A stretch of DNA of 31,960 bases from an uncultured Alphaproteobacteria bacterium (lineage in GTDB: Bacteria > Pseudomonadota > Alphaproteobacteria > Rs-D84). The notes under the pieces are model-generated. The model ran no database searches. It was given only the letters and a program-made list of their open reading frames with translations, and was not told the origin of the DNA. The stretch spans positions 1-31,960 of the forward strand of contig CAJGDN010000006.1 of assembly GCA_904502245.1 (NCBI GenBank), written 5' to 3'. Shown here piece by piece: positions 15,896-25,267 of this stretch. The position numbers and the translations under genes were made by a program. Numbering within the stretch: the first letter of the stretch is position 1; every line of letters begins with the position of its first letter.

Positions 15896-18800
15896 ATGCA
15901 GCAATTTATTCATCTTAGAACACATTCACGTTTCTCGGTTGGGGCAAGCACTTTGACAGTTAAGGCAATTCCAGGATTGTGTCAGGCACTGGGGATGAGC
16001 GCATGCGCATTAACCGATACGAATTTAATGTCGGGATGTGCCGAGTTCTCGGATATTATGCCGAAAAATAAATTGCAACCTATTATCGGTGTCGAAATAA
16101 CGCTGAATCATCATAACGCAGACCCAAAAATTCTGCGGGCAGATGCATTATCAAAAATTGTTCTGTTGGCACAAAATCATGCTGGGTATTTAAATCTGTG
16201 TGAGTTGAACCGTGTTATGTATATGCGCACAGAAAATCATCATCTGGGGCCATTTATTTCCTTTGAAGAATTGGCCACTCACAGCGATGGAATAATTTGT
16301 TTGTCGGGGGCACACCTGGGGCCGATTGGTATGGCGATTTTAAATACCCAGGATGACCAGGCGTATGTTTATGCCAAGCGTTTTTTGGATATTTTTGGCG
16401 ACAGATTTTATATCGAAATTCAGCGACACGGTTTGGAAAATGAAATAAAAACAGAGCCAGGATTCCTGAAAATTGCCCAAGAATTAAATATACCAATTGT
16501 TGCGACAAATGATGTGTGCTTTGCGTCGGATAAAGACTATGAACCAGCCGATGCGTTAAGTTGTGTTTTAGGACAGACAAAGGTTATTGACCCAGAACGC
16601 GCACGCAAATCTTCGGAACAGTATTTTAAATCTTATGATGAAATGTCTGAAATCTTCTCAGACTTGCCAGAAGCGATAGAAAATACTGTTGTTATTGCAC
16701 AACGTTGTGGTTTTATGGTTAATGTGCATGAAAAGCCACTGTTGCCACGATTTGGTGATGACCTGGAGACAGAATGTCAGATGTTGCGCGATAATACAAT
16801 GAATGGGTTAAAGCGCCGATTGGAACAACATAATATTACAGACACCGCACCATACTATGAACAGGCAGAATTTGAATTGGGTGTTATTATTGGTATGGGA
16901 TTCCCGGGATATTTCTTGATTGTTGCGGACTATATCGATTGGTGCAGAAACAACGATGTGTTGACAGGTCCAGGGCGCGGTTCAGGTGCGGGGTCTATTG
17001 TAGCGTGGGCGTTGGGAATTACAAATGTTGATCCGCTGAAATATGGATTGCTGTTTGAACGTTTCTTGAATCCAGATCGTATTTCTATGCCGGACTTTGA
17101 CGTTGATTTTGAACCAACAGGAATTGAGCGCGTATTGGCGTATGTGTGTGATAAATATGGGCATGATTCTGTATGTCGTATTATCACATTCGGTTCATTA
17201 CAGGCGCGTGGCGCAATTCGTGATATTGGGCGTGTGTATGGTATGCCCTATTCTAAATCAGATAGATTGTCAAAATTAATTCCGCAAGACGCAAAAACAT
17301 TGAAAGAAGCGGTTGGAATGTCCCCAGAAATTCAAGATATTTTGAATAACGATGAAGATTTAAACAAAGTTGTTATGGTTGCCGAGGATTTAGAAGGTTC
17401 GTTACGAAATCTGGGACAGCATGCATGCGGTGTTGTTATTGGTGACAGACCAACAACAAAAATTGCCCCGGTTTATCGCGATCCAGCCAACCCGTTGCCA
17501 TCGTGTCAGTTTGACGGAAAATATTTGGAAAAGTCGGGATTAATTAAGTTTGACTTCTTGGGGTTGGAGACATTGGTTGTGTTGAAATACGCAACGCGTC
17601 TGATTCAGCAAACACGTGGTGTTAATATTGATTTGGATCAAATACCAACCGATGATCCAAAGACTATGAAATTATGGCAACAAGGATTGACCGAAGGTAT
17701 ATTCCAATTTGATGCCCCTTTTGTTCAGCAGACGTTGCGTAAGATGCACCCAACAAACTTTTTAGAAATATCGGCGTTGAATGCATTGAATAGACCAGGA
17801 CCAATTGCGTTTATTCCACAATTTATTGCCCGTATGCATGGGGAAGAAAAAATTGAATATGTGCACCCGCGCGCAGAACCAATATTAAAAGAATCATACG
17901 GAATTATCGTTTATCAGGAACAGGTTATGCAGTTGACGCGTGTTCTGGCCGGGTTTACACGTGGACAATCAGACAATGTGCGCAAGGCAATGGGTAAAAA
18001 AATCATTGCCATGTTGGATGAATTAGAAGGTAAATTCTATGAAGGTTGCGAAAAGGAAGGAACACTGGATCGCGCCACAGCCAAAGATTTGTGGGAGAAG
18101 TTCAAGGATTTCGCTAAGTATGCATTTAATAAATCCCACGCCATTGCGTATTCTATTGTTGCAAATCAGTGTGCATATTTAAAAGCAAACTATACACCAG
18201 AATTCTTGGCCGCATCTATGTCCAGTAATTTAAATGATACTGACCAGTTAGCGATATTTGTTGACGACGCCAAGACGAATTTCGGTATTCAAATTGTTGC
18301 GCCAGATATTAATCAAAGTGAATCACTGTTTACAGTTCGTGATGGCAAAATTATCTATGGATTGGCGGCATTAAAGGGCGTTGGGACGGTTGCTACGGAC
18401 GCGATTGTTGCAGAACGCAATGCAAATGGTAAATTTAAAAATCTGACCGATTTTGCCAAACGGTGTGCGCCGATTATGAATAAACGAATACTGGAAGCTT
18501 TTGCTAAGACGGGCGTCTTGGATTCATTGGAGCCAAATCGTGCATTGATTTATCTGAATGCTGATGCGATTTTGTCGTATGCAACAAAGTCAAAAGATGG
18601 TGCAAATATGCTGTCACTGTTTGCAAATACGGTTGAAGATGATGTTGAAGAAGACAGATTAGGTAAAAATCTGCCAAAAACCGACCCGTGGACCTTTGGA
18701 CAAAAACTGGAACATGAATTATCGGCGTTGGGATTCTATATTTCAGCCCATCCATTAGACCAATATAAACATTTGATTGCGCGTGCTAATTTGGCGACCA

Positions 18801-19303
18801 GTGCAACACTGGAAAAACTAGGCGATAGAAAACCGGTTCAGATTGCTGCAAACGTAAACAGTTTTGGGCGTCGCCGTACCAAGACAGGCAAGGAAATGAT
18901 CACCATTAACGCATCAGACAGTCATGGAAATATTGACGCGGTCGCATTTGGTGATGCATCAATTGAATTTGCCCAGATTTTGCAGAATGAAAATGCGGTT
19001 ATTATATCTGGGAAAACATCCAATCGTGATGACAGAGTCTCTATATTTGTAGACTCGATTACCCCATTGACCGAATGGGTGGCAAAAATTGCCAAGAAAT
19101 TAACATTAGACATTCGTGATGGCGCTATCTTACAGGATGTAAAAAAAGCTTTAATCACCCTGCCGCGTGGTTATACACGTGTAGAATTGGTTCTGCATGG
19201 GGCTGATAAAACAGCAACTGTGGCGTTGCCGGGTGGTGTTGAGTTGGGGGCAACGACAGTTGCAGATTTAACTGCGTTAGGATTAAAGGTAGAGGTCGAA
19301 TAA
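15896..19303 (+). CDS. dnaE: DNA polymerase III alpha subunit
   Basis: The replicative polymerase catalytic subunit is 1135 residues, against 1160 in E. coli. It begins with a PHP domain (HLRTHSRFSVGAS, CALTDTNLMSGCAEF). The C-family polymerase active site is PDFDVDF with Asp400 and Asp402, and the third catalytic Asp553 is in LIKFDFLGLETLVVL. GPGRGSGAGSIVAWALGITN and the nucleotide-binding IITFGSLQARGAIRDIGRVY are also typical. The tandem helix-hairpin-helix region and an OB-fold (about 980-1060, NVNSFGRRRTKTGKEMITI) follow. AAAGGAAAGGGG precedes the ATG. rsmH starts one base after its stop, so they are co-transcribed, an uncommon pairing. Confidence 0.98.
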   Translation: MQQFIHLRTHSRFSVGASTLTVKAIPGLCQALGMSACALTDTNLMSGCAEFSDIMPKNKLQPIIGVEITLNHHNADPKILRADALSKIVLLAQNHAGYLNLCELNRVMYMRTENHHLGPFISFEELATHSDGIICLSGAHLGPIGMAILNTQDDQAYVYAKRFLDIFGDRFYIEIQRHGLENEIKTEPGFLKIAQELNIPIVATNDVCFASDKDYEPADALSCVLGQTKVIDPERARKSSEQYFKSYDEMSEIFSDLPEAIENTVVIAQRCGFMVNVHEKPLLPRFGDDLETECQMLRDNTMNGLKRRLEQHNITDTAPYYEQAEFELGVIIGMGFPGYFLIVADYIDWCRNNDVLTGPGRGSGAGSIVAWALGITNVDPLKYGLLFERFLNPDRISMPDFDVDFEPTGIERVLAYVCDKYGHDSVCRIITFGSLQARGAIRDIGRVYGMPYSKSDRLSKLIPQDAKTLKEAVGMSPEIQDILNNDEDLNKVVMVAEDLEGSLRNLGQHACGVVIGDRPTTKIAPVYRDPANPLPSCQFDGKYLEKSGLIKFDFLGLETLVVLKYATRLIQQTRGVNIDLDQIPTDDPKTMKLWQQGLTEGIFQFDAPFVQQTLRKMHPTNFLEISALNALNRPGPIAFIPQFIARMHGEEKIEYVHPRAEPILKESYGIIVYQEQVMQLTRVLAGFTRGQSDNVRKAMGKKIIAMLDELEGKFYEGCEKEGTLDRATAKDLWEKFKDFAKYAFNKSHAIAYSIVANQCAYLKANYTPEFLAASMSSNLNDTDQLAIFVDDAKTNFGIQIVAPDINQSESLFTVRDGKIIYGLAALKGVGTVATDAIVAERNANGKFKNLTDFAKRCAPIMNKRILEAFAKTGVLDSLEPNRALIYLNADAILSYATKSKDGANMLSLFANTVEDDVEEDRLGKNLPKTDPWTFGQKLEHELSALGFYISAHPLDQYKHLIARANLATSATLEKLGDRKPVQIAANVNSFGRRRTKTGKEMITINASDSHGNIDAVAFGDASIEFAQILQNENAVIISGKTSNRDDRVSIFVDSITPLTEWVAKIAKKLTLDIRDGAILQDVKKALITLPRGYTRVELVLHGADKTATVALPGGVELGATTVADLTALGLKVEVE

Positions 19304-19304
19304 A

Positions 19305-20177
19305 ATGAAGCATATTCCGGTTTTATTAGAAGCGGTTTTAAATGCCTTGGGGGATATAAAAGGAAAGAAAATTGTGGATTGCACATTTGGCGCAGGCGGT
19401 TATTCACAGGCATTTTTAGAGCGTGGTGCAAATGTTATTGCGTTTGACCGCGACCCGAATGTTGTCACTGACGCAGAAAAATTGGGGGTTGAATACCAGG
19501 GACGCTTTACATTTATTCCGCGTCCATTTTCATGTATTACGGAATTAGATGCCCCTGTTGATGCAATTGTGTTTGATTTGGGAATTTCTTCAATGCAGAT
19601 TGATGTGGCAGAGCGTGGATTCTCGTTTCGTATGGATGCCCCATTGGATATGCGTATGGAATCAGATGGCGAAACCGCAGCAGAATTAATTGAGCGGATT
19701 TCTGTTGCGGATTTGGCCCAAACATTACGCGATTATGGCGATGTGAAAAAAGCAAATATATTGGCGCGGGCGATTAAGGATACGCAACCCAAGACGACAT
19801 TTGCCCTGCGTGACTTAATTCATAACCCAAAAGACGTTGCACCAGTTTTCCAGGCGTTGCGTATTGCGGTTAATGATGAAATGGGCGAAGTTGAACGTGC
19901 GTTGTCGGCAGTGCCAGAGTTGTTAGCCGCAGGCGGAAAGTGTATATGTGTAACATTTCATTCACTGGAAGACAGAATCGTAAAAAATACTTTCCGTAAA
20001 TGGACGACGCCACCAGGTGACCCACGTATGCCAGTTGTGTTAAACGCACCTTTTTTGGCAATAAAGTCGGTGGTTCCAAACGCAAGGGAGTTAGAGAATA
20101 ATCCAAGGGCGCGTTCTGCACATATGCGTGGTGTTGAAAAATCGGTTGACCATCACGCAGGATTTTTTGTAGTATAA
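19305..20177 (+). CDS. rsmH: 16S rRNA (cytosine-1402-N4)-methyltransferase RsmH
   Basis: RsmH (MraW) uses S-adenosylmethionine to methylate N4 of C1402 in the decoding centre of 16S rRNA. The 290-residue length is slightly short of typical. Visible motifs are HIPVLLEAVLNAL, the SAM-binding DCTFGAGGYSQAFLERG (25-41) with FDRDP, FDLGISSMQID, RGFSFRMDAPLDMRM, and CVTFHSLEDRIVKNTFR. It normally sits at the head of the division/cell-wall cluster before ftsL and ftsI; here neither follows. Translation is probably coupled to dnaE. Confidence 0.97.
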   Translation: MKHIPVLLEAVLNALGDIKGKKIVDCTFGAGGYSQAFLERGANVIAFDRDPNVVTDAEKLGVEYQGRFTFIPRPFSCITELDAPVDAIVFDLGISSMQIDVAERGFSFRMDAPLDMRMESDGETAAELIERISVADLAQTLRDYGDVKKANILARAIKDTQPKTTFALRDLIHNPKDVAPVFQALRIAVNDEMGEVERALSAVPELLAAGGKCICVTFHSLEDRIVKNTFRKWTTPPGDPRMPVVLNAPFLAIKSVVPNARELENNPRARSAHMRGVEKSVDHHAGFFVV

Positions 20178-20198
20178 AAAATACAAAAAGGTCGTGCT

Positions 20199-20399
20199 AT
20201 GAAGCAAGTTGAAGATTTAGCGGCAGCATTGGTAAATTTAAACGCAATAGAGAAATGTTCAAGCGAGAAAGATTCAGCACTGGTGATTATGGTGCACGAG
20301 ATAAGGGAATCTTTGATAAAAAAATCTGATACTGATGTAAAGGAATTGGCAAGATTGGTAGAGATTTTAGAAAATAGTATGGATAAAGATGCAAGATAA
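20199..20399 (+). CDS. Small hypothetical protein (66 residues)
   Basis: I do not recognise this protein. It is acidic and predicted to be almost wholly helical (two or three helices, ending KELARLVEILENSMDKDAR), with one cysteine and no membrane segment or signal peptide. The ATG is preceded by AAAGG and begins 21 bases after rsmH, so it is probably the last gene of the dnaE-rsmH unit. It occupies the place where ftsL is usually found, but it lacks the membrane helix of FtsL, so that identity is not supported. Confidence 0.65.
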   Translation: MKQVEDLAAALVNLNAIEKCSSEKDSALVIMVHEIRESLIKKSDTDVKELARLVEILENSMDKDAR

Positions 20400-20403
20400 T
20401 GTA

Positions 20404-20441
20404 TTTTGCTGTTGATTTAAGACAGCAAAAAATGTTAAAAT
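20404..20441 (+). promoter_or_regulatory. Promoter with overlapping inverted repeat for the 863-residue protein
   Basis: TTGATT (20412-20417) and TAAAAT (20436-20441) are 18 bases apart, about 20 bases before the GTG start. A 9-base inverted repeat, TTTTGCTGT (20404-20412) and ACAGCAAAA (20422-20430), overlaps the -35 and spacer. It could be an operator or a stem that limits read-through from rsmH; there is no T-run after it. Confidence 0.45.
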
Positions 20442-20461
20442 AGAAAAAAGAGAGAATTAAC

Positions 20462-23053
20462 GTGAAGAATACTTTTTCACATTTTTTTGGGTTTTCTGCG
20501 TTTTTGAGCGCTGTTTTGGGCTGTGGTTTTGCTGTGGCAGACCAGGCACCAAATCCACGCAGTACAGTGGTTTTTAATGCGACATCTGGTCGCAGCGATA
20601 GTAATGTTGTAAAACGTGGGTCGGATTCGAATGCCAATGTTGTGTCCAAAGCAGCGCGCAGCACTGTTCGTCGACCAACCGCGGTTGTTTCTCGTAACGC
20701 GACAAATGCTGGCCAAAAGAAGACTGCACGTAATGCCCAAAATGTGCGTACAGCAACCCCTGCGATTATTCGTAACGCAACTGTTTCGCGCAGTGCGAAA
20801 TCTGCAAATGTTTCACGCGCGGCAACAATGTCGCCAGATTCTGCAAGGGCAAGAAACGCTGTGAATGCAGTTAATGGATTGGCTCGCGCAGCATCAAAGG
20901 CGCGTGCAACGGCGGTGTTTTCAGATATTTCAAAGATTGGTGGTGGATATGCTGCGTGTCGGGATTCATATGCAACATGTATGGATCAGTTCTGCGCAAA
21001 TGCAAATGATACATATCGTCGTTGTTACTGCAGTTCTAGATTTACAGATTTTCGTGACATGGAAAATGCAATGGATCAGGCAAAGGTTCTGTTGCAACGT
21101 TTTGAGGATAATAATTTGAATGCTGTTGATAAAACAGCAGATGAAGTAAAAGCGATGTATTCTGCAACGGTTGGTGAAGCTGCAATAAAAAACGATACCA
21201 GTGCTGCACAAAATATCTTGAACGAAATTGGTGATTTGTTGTCTGGTAAAAAGAAGGCTCAACCACAGAACAATAACAGTTCAACATCCTTGGGGACTAT
21301 ATCTTTGGATTTTTCAACAGATATGGGCGACATTTGGGGCGGTGACAATGTGTTTAGTGACAGTGGTACATCGATGTTTGATACATCTTCTGTGGTTGAT
21401 ATGACTACACTGGAAGGTCAGCAGCTGTATAATGCATCGAACAAACAATGTGCCCAGGTTATACAGTCAAACTGTGAAAGCAGCGCTGTTTTAAATATGG
21501 CAACCAGTGCATACAATATTATGATTTCACAGGATTGTAATATGTATGAAAAGAACCTGAACAAAAAACGCGAGCAAGTATTACAGACAGTGCGTCAGGC
21601 AGAGAAGATTTTGCGTGATGCGCGTTTGGAAGAATTTCGTGCACACAATTCACGTGATGTAAACGAATGTATTTCCAAGGTTCAAACAGCAATCACCGCT
21701 GAAACAGCGTGCGGTGCAAATTATAAACGTTGTTTGGATTATAGCGGTGTATATATAAACCAATCAACCGGCGAACCTATTTATACACAACGTTTGTTCC
21801 AGTTGGCAGACATAATAAAATTGTCAGGCGCAGGTAATGGTGGCAGTGATGTTTTGGGGCAAAATAAAGAATTTGATAAATTCTTGGATAAATATAGAAA
21901 TCGCGCAGAGGCGGCGCTTGATTCTTGTCGTACAATTGCAGACACGGTTTGGACCGAGTTTAAGCGTATGGCGTTGATTGAAATTGCCCAGGCTCAGGAC
22001 GCCAAGATTGAAGAAGTCAAAATGTCGTGCGTAAAAACAATGGCTGACTGTTATGACACACAATCAAATTCATTGAAGAGTTTTGATAATACAACAGCAA
22101 AAACAGCAGGTGCAATTTCTGCCTATGCTGCAAAATCTATGTGTGAAGAAAAGGTTATTGCGTGCGCGTCATTGTATGGCAATACAGGCGAATGTGTATT
22201 TGACGAAAATGGAAAATTAACAGCGGGGAATGCGTCTGATGGTTCAAACCGTTGCGGTTTGACGGCATTATTGGCCTTCGTTGATACAGTAGATAATGTT
22301 CGTATTGCAGAAGGTTGTGATGAAGCGATTGATAGTCATTTGTCAGATTTGTGTGGTGCAACAGCTGATGACAGTAAAAAAGACGCAGAAGCATATCCGT
22401 GGAAATGTCGTTTGTTAACATATGACGATTTGGCGCTGAATCTTTATAAATTTGCTTTTAACAGCTGTAAAGACCCAAATTTGGATAAGGATACAGTAGT
22501 TGAGACAGTACAAAGCGGTTTGAATAATGCGAAAACAGCAGATGAAGCAAAGAATGTTATTGTTGGAGAAAACGCATTGCCATTGAATACGCTGACTAAG
22601 ATAGATTCAGCAATAGAAGAAGTTAGACAACAGTTGGATTCAATGCTGGGAGAAAAATGTGGAGAACTTGAGGGTTATTGGGTGCCAAGGGGTAACGATT
22701 TCACAGGGAATTTCTTGACAGGATTTTATAATACAGTTTATGGTGTTGGTGGTTCTTCAGCTGATGCTAATACAACGTGGGGTAAATGCGTAGAAAATAC
22801 AACACGCGTGTTGTGCGAATCATATAATTCAAATGTTATGGAAAGTGTTGTTGTTGATAATGCTGATGACAGTAATGAGAATAGCTCTTCGTCAGTGACC
22901 GCCAAGGCAGCTGTACAGCCTGTTGTAAAATATGCAACATATGATGTAGCCAAGGATGAATGCGTGTTTACACCAGAATGGTATCAACGTCAATGCAGCT
23001 TGTTAGGGGAAGAAGCAAAGTATGAAAATGGCGTATGTTATGTTAGTCAATAA
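20462..23053 (+). CDS. Large exported cysteine-containing protein of unknown function
   Basis: The 863-residue protein starts at GTG (AGAGAG upstream) and has a signal peptide. Cleavage after AVA at residue 26 is likely; VLGC at 18-21 is a poor but possible lipobox. Residues 30-150 are low-complexity and basic, rich in Arg, Ser, Ala and Asn, with recurring RNA tripeptides (SRNATNAG, IRNATVSR, ARNAVNAV). Residues about 160-195 contain CRDSYATCMDQFC and RRCYCSSRF, and further Cys pairs are spaced through the rest (CGANYKRCLDY, CVKTMADCYD, CEEKVIACASLYG). Helical stretches around 355-420 look coiled-coil-like, and no second membrane segment is seen. The basic N-terminal region could bind anionic polymers such as cell wall or LPS, which is speculation. 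A terminator follows. I do not recognise the family. Confidence 0.85.
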   Translation: MKNTFSHFFGFSAFLSAVLGCGFAVADQAPNPRSTVVFNATSGRSDSNVVKRGSDSNANVVSKAARSTVRRPTAVVSRNATNAGQKKTARNAQNVRTATPAIIRNATVSRSAKSANVSRAATMSPDSARARNAVNAVNGLARAASKARATAVFSDISKIGGGYAACRDSYATCMDQFCANANDTYRRCYCSSRFTDFRDMENAMDQAKVLLQRFEDNNLNAVDKTADEVKAMYSATVGEAAIKNDTSAAQNILNEIGDLLSGKKKAQPQNNNSSTSLGTISLDFSTDMGDIWGGDNVFSDSGTSMFDTSSVVDMTTLEGQQLYNASNKQCAQVIQSNCESSAVLNMATSAYNIMISQDCNMYEKNLNKKREQVLQTVRQAEKILRDARLEEFRAHNSRDVNECISKVQTAITAETACGANYKRCLDYSGVYINQSTGEPIYTQRLFQLADIIKLSGAGNGGSDVLGQNKEFDKFLDKYRNRAEAALDSCRTIADTVWTEFKRMALIEIAQAQDAKIEEVKMSCVKTMADCYDTQSNSLKSFDNTTAKTAGAISAYAAKSMCEEKVIACASLYGNTGECVFDENGKLTAGNASDGSNRCGLTALLAFVDTVDNVRIAEGCDEAIDSHLSDLCGATADDSKKDAEAYPWKCRLLTYDDLALNLYKFAFNSCKDPNLDKDTVVETVQSGLNNAKTADEAKNVIVGENALPLNTLTKIDSAIEEVRQQLDSMLGEKCGELEGYWVPRGNDFTGNFLTGFYNTVYGVGGSSADANTTWGKCVENTTRVLCESYNSNVMESVVVDNADDSNENSSSSVTAKAAVQPVVKYATYDVAKDECVFTPEWYQRQCSLLGEEAKYENGVCYVSQ

Positions 23054-23071
23054 AGCAAACTTGTTTAAATG

Positions 23072-23097
23072 ACCCGCCAGTGGCGGGTTTTTGTTTG
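23072..23097 (+). terminator. Intrinsic terminator after the 863-residue protein gene
   Basis: ACCCGCC and GGCGGGT flank a 3-base loop and are followed by TTTTGTTTG on the plus strand. Confidence 0.85.
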
Positions 23098-23118
23098 TAT
23101 ATGTTATAGCAGATAATT

Positions 23119-23139
23119 AATGCCCCGAAATGGGGCATT
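23119..23139 (-). terminator. Hairpin downstream of recN
   Basis: AATGCCCC and GGGGCATT flank a short loop, six bases beyond the recN stop on the minus strand. The following T-content is modest, so termination is likely but not certain. Confidence 0.6.
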
Positions 23140-23145
23140 CGTGTT

Positions 23146-24804
23146 TTAAGCGGTTTTTTTTATCAATGTTTTCGCCATTGTTATAGATTCGGACGTGATT
23201 TCAGCACCACTGATTATACGCGCAATTTCATTTATGCGGTCGTCTGTTGTAATTTCGTGAACACTGGTCGTGGTGCGCCCGTCATTAACAGACTTTGATA
23301 TCTTGAAATGCCGGTCAGCAAAACCTGCAACCTGGGCAGAATGTGTGATAACCAGTGCCTGGGACTGGGCAGCCAGTCGATTAAGGCGCGCGCCCACCGC
23401 AGATGCGGTTGCGCCACTGATTCCTGTGTCAATTTCATCAAATACGAATGTCAGAACGTCGTCTGACCCTGCCAGCACCACGCGCATCGCCAACATCAGG
23501 CGCGCCAATTCGCCACCAGATGCAGATTTGTGCAATGGCGCGAAGGGCGAACCAGGATTGGTCTTAATCATGAATGTTATATCGTCTGTGCCATTTATGG
23601 TCGCATCCGTTTCTGAAATATCAATCATAAAGTCTGCACCGCCTAATTTTAAATCAGGTAATTCTGCCAACAGGCGTGTGCGCAACGCGTCAGCGGCAGC
23701 AACGCGCGCATCATGTAATTTGTGGGCAGCAGCATCAAAATCCAATCGATATTGATTAACCAACGCACTTAATTTCTGTAATTCTGCGTCGGAATTATCA
23801 ATTGTTTCCAGTTGCGTGGACATTTTATCCAATAATGCAGGCAAATCATCCGGCATAACACGATGTTTGCGCGCAGCCGCGCGAATTGCAAACAAGCGTT
23901 CTTCGATTGAATCCATATCGTCCATATCCGCGCCGTCCGATGTCAGTGATGCAGATATTTCTGCAACCGTTTCTGCAACCTGATATAATTTATCAATTTG
24001 TTCAGAATACGGATTTTCTTCGCCACGAATGCGCTGCAATATATGTGCAACCGCAAACAGCATAGAATCAATTGAATTGCCACGAGGCGACATAGCCTGT
24101 TGCGCTTCGGACAGAATCGCCGCATTCTTTTCCATATTCATCAGATTTGCACGACGTGCGGCCAAATCTTCTTCTTCGCCGGGCTGAACCTTTAATGCGC
24201 GTAATTCAGCAACATTGTGTTCCAAAAATTCACGTTCAGATTCACTGCGCGCCAACATTTCTTGTAATTCAATTAATCTGTGCCGCGTATTATTGTATAA
24301 TGAATATTTTTCACGGACGTTTGATACAAAATCATCAAACCCAGCAATATTATTTTTCGCAAACAAATCCAGTGTTGGGCGATGTGTCGTTTGATCCAGC
24401 AATGTATGATTTGCAAACTGGCCATGAATTTCAACCAATGCATCACCAACCTGTTTCAATAATTTTATAGACACAGGTGTATCGTTTATCCATGCACGAC
24501 TTTTGCCGTCCAATGACAACGTGCGGCGCAGTATTAATCCATTGTTTGTGTCGATATCATTTTCTACAAAAATGTCGTGCAGAACACTTGGGACACAATC
24601 GAATTCTGCAATGACAGACGCACTGTCACAGCCATGACGAATTAGTCCTGTGTCAGAACGAGCCCCCAGTGCCAAGGATAACGAGTCCATCAATATACTT
24701 TTTCCTGCACCAGTTTCCCCAGTCAGGATATTCAGCCCCGCACCGAATTCTAGATTCAGTTTTTCAATTAATACGATATTTGATATACTTAAACCAATTA
24801 ACAT
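23146..24804 (-). CDS. recN: DNA repair protein RecN
   Basis: This SMC-like ATPase acts early in double-strand-break repair, holding DNA ends or sister chromatids for RecA. The 552-residue protein has Walker A GETGAGKS (29-36), a central coiled coil interrupted near the middle (about 155-365), the ABC signature ASGGELARL around Ser429-Glu432, and Walker B FVFDEID with Asp456-Glu457. MLIGLSISNIVLIEKLNLEF is the typical start. It begins seven bases after the stop of the AddA nuclease ORF without a clear Shine-Dalgarno, so translation is probably coupled. Position in one operon with AddA makes functional sense. Confidence 0.97.
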   Translation of the reverse strand: MLIGLSISNIVLIEKLNLEFGAGLNILTGETGAGKSILMDSLSLALGARSDTGLIRHGCDSASVIAEFDCVPSVLHDIFVENDIDTNNGLILRRTLSLDGKSRAWINDTPVSIKLLKQVGDALVEIHGQFANHTLLDQTTHRPTLDLFAKNNIAGFDDFVSNVREKYSLYNNTRHRLIELQEMLARSESEREFLEHNVAELRALKVQPGEEEDLAARRANLMNMEKNAAILSEAQQAMSPRGNSIDSMLFAVAHILQRIRGEENPYSEQIDKLYQVAETVAEISASLTSDGADMDDMDSIEERLFAIRAAARKHRVMPDDLPALLDKMSTQLETIDNSDAELQKLSALVNQYRLDFDAAAHKLHDARVAAADALRTRLLAELPDLKLGGADFMIDISETDATINGTDDITFMIKTNPGSPFAPLHKSASGGELARLMLAMRVVLAGSDDVLTFVFDEIDTGISGATASAVGARLNRLAAQSQALVITHSAQVAGFADRHFKISKSVNDGRTTTSVHEITTDDRINEIARIISGAEITSESITMAKTLIKKTA

Positions 24805-24811
24805 GTCAGGA

Positions 24812-25267
24812 TTATAGTGGTTTTTCCGGTATTTTTTCCAGTAAAAAATTATGCGTCCATAAAATATATCCTGTTATCTTGTAGTCTGGATAAATTGCAT
24901 GCATCAGCTGAATATATTCGCGAATTTGCGCGATATATGACGGGCGAAACGTGTCTGGATTCAAATCTGTTTTATAATCTAGTATAGATACGGTTTTCGC
25001 ATCTTTGTTTATAAGCGTGCGGTCAATTCGACGGCTGATAAAGCGACCGTTTATTGTGCCTGCAATAGGAACCTCGGTCTTGGAATCTTGGCAGAAAAAT
25101 CTGGCAACATCTGGGTTTTGCCCTATTCTTTTAATCAAATCTGCATCACCGTGTGATACGGCAACATCCAGAACAATATTTTGCAGGCGGGTGTGCATAC
25201 GACGGCCAGTGTCGGTTGCGTATGTTTTAGAATCGCGCGCAGATAAAATATCATGTAATGTCGTCAT
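24812..25267 (-). CDS. addA: AddA-type C-terminal nuclease domain as a separate ORF
   Basis: The 151-residue protein corresponds to the C-terminal PD-(D/E)XK nuclease domain normally fused to the AddA helicase. The whole catalytic set is present: GRRMHTRLQ with His25, Glu65 (TEVPIAG), Asp82 in RRIDR, Asp97 and Lys99 in ILDYKTD, and Gln114/Tyr118 of the QxxxY motif. The frame stays open back to 25393, but the ATG at 25267, preceded by AGGA, matches where the domain begins. It overlaps the 3' end of the helicase ORF by 17 bases in another frame. It would act with the helicase in resecting double-strand ends. An assembly indel cannot be excluded, but the motifs and a good ribosome-binding site favour a real separate cistron. 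Confidence 0.85.
   Translation of the reverse strand: MTTLHDILSARDSKTYATDTGRRMHTRLQNIVLDVAVSHGDADLIKRIGQNPDVARFFCQDSKTEVPIAGTINGRFISRRIDRTLINKDAKTVSILDYKTDLNPDTFRPSYIAQIREYIQLMHAIYPDYKITGYILWTHNFLLEKIPEKPL

Noticed and set aside
20199..20399. Small ORF after rsmH as ftsL
   Set aside because: FtsL needs a membrane helix and a leucine-zipper-like periplasmic part; this protein is soluble and acidic.
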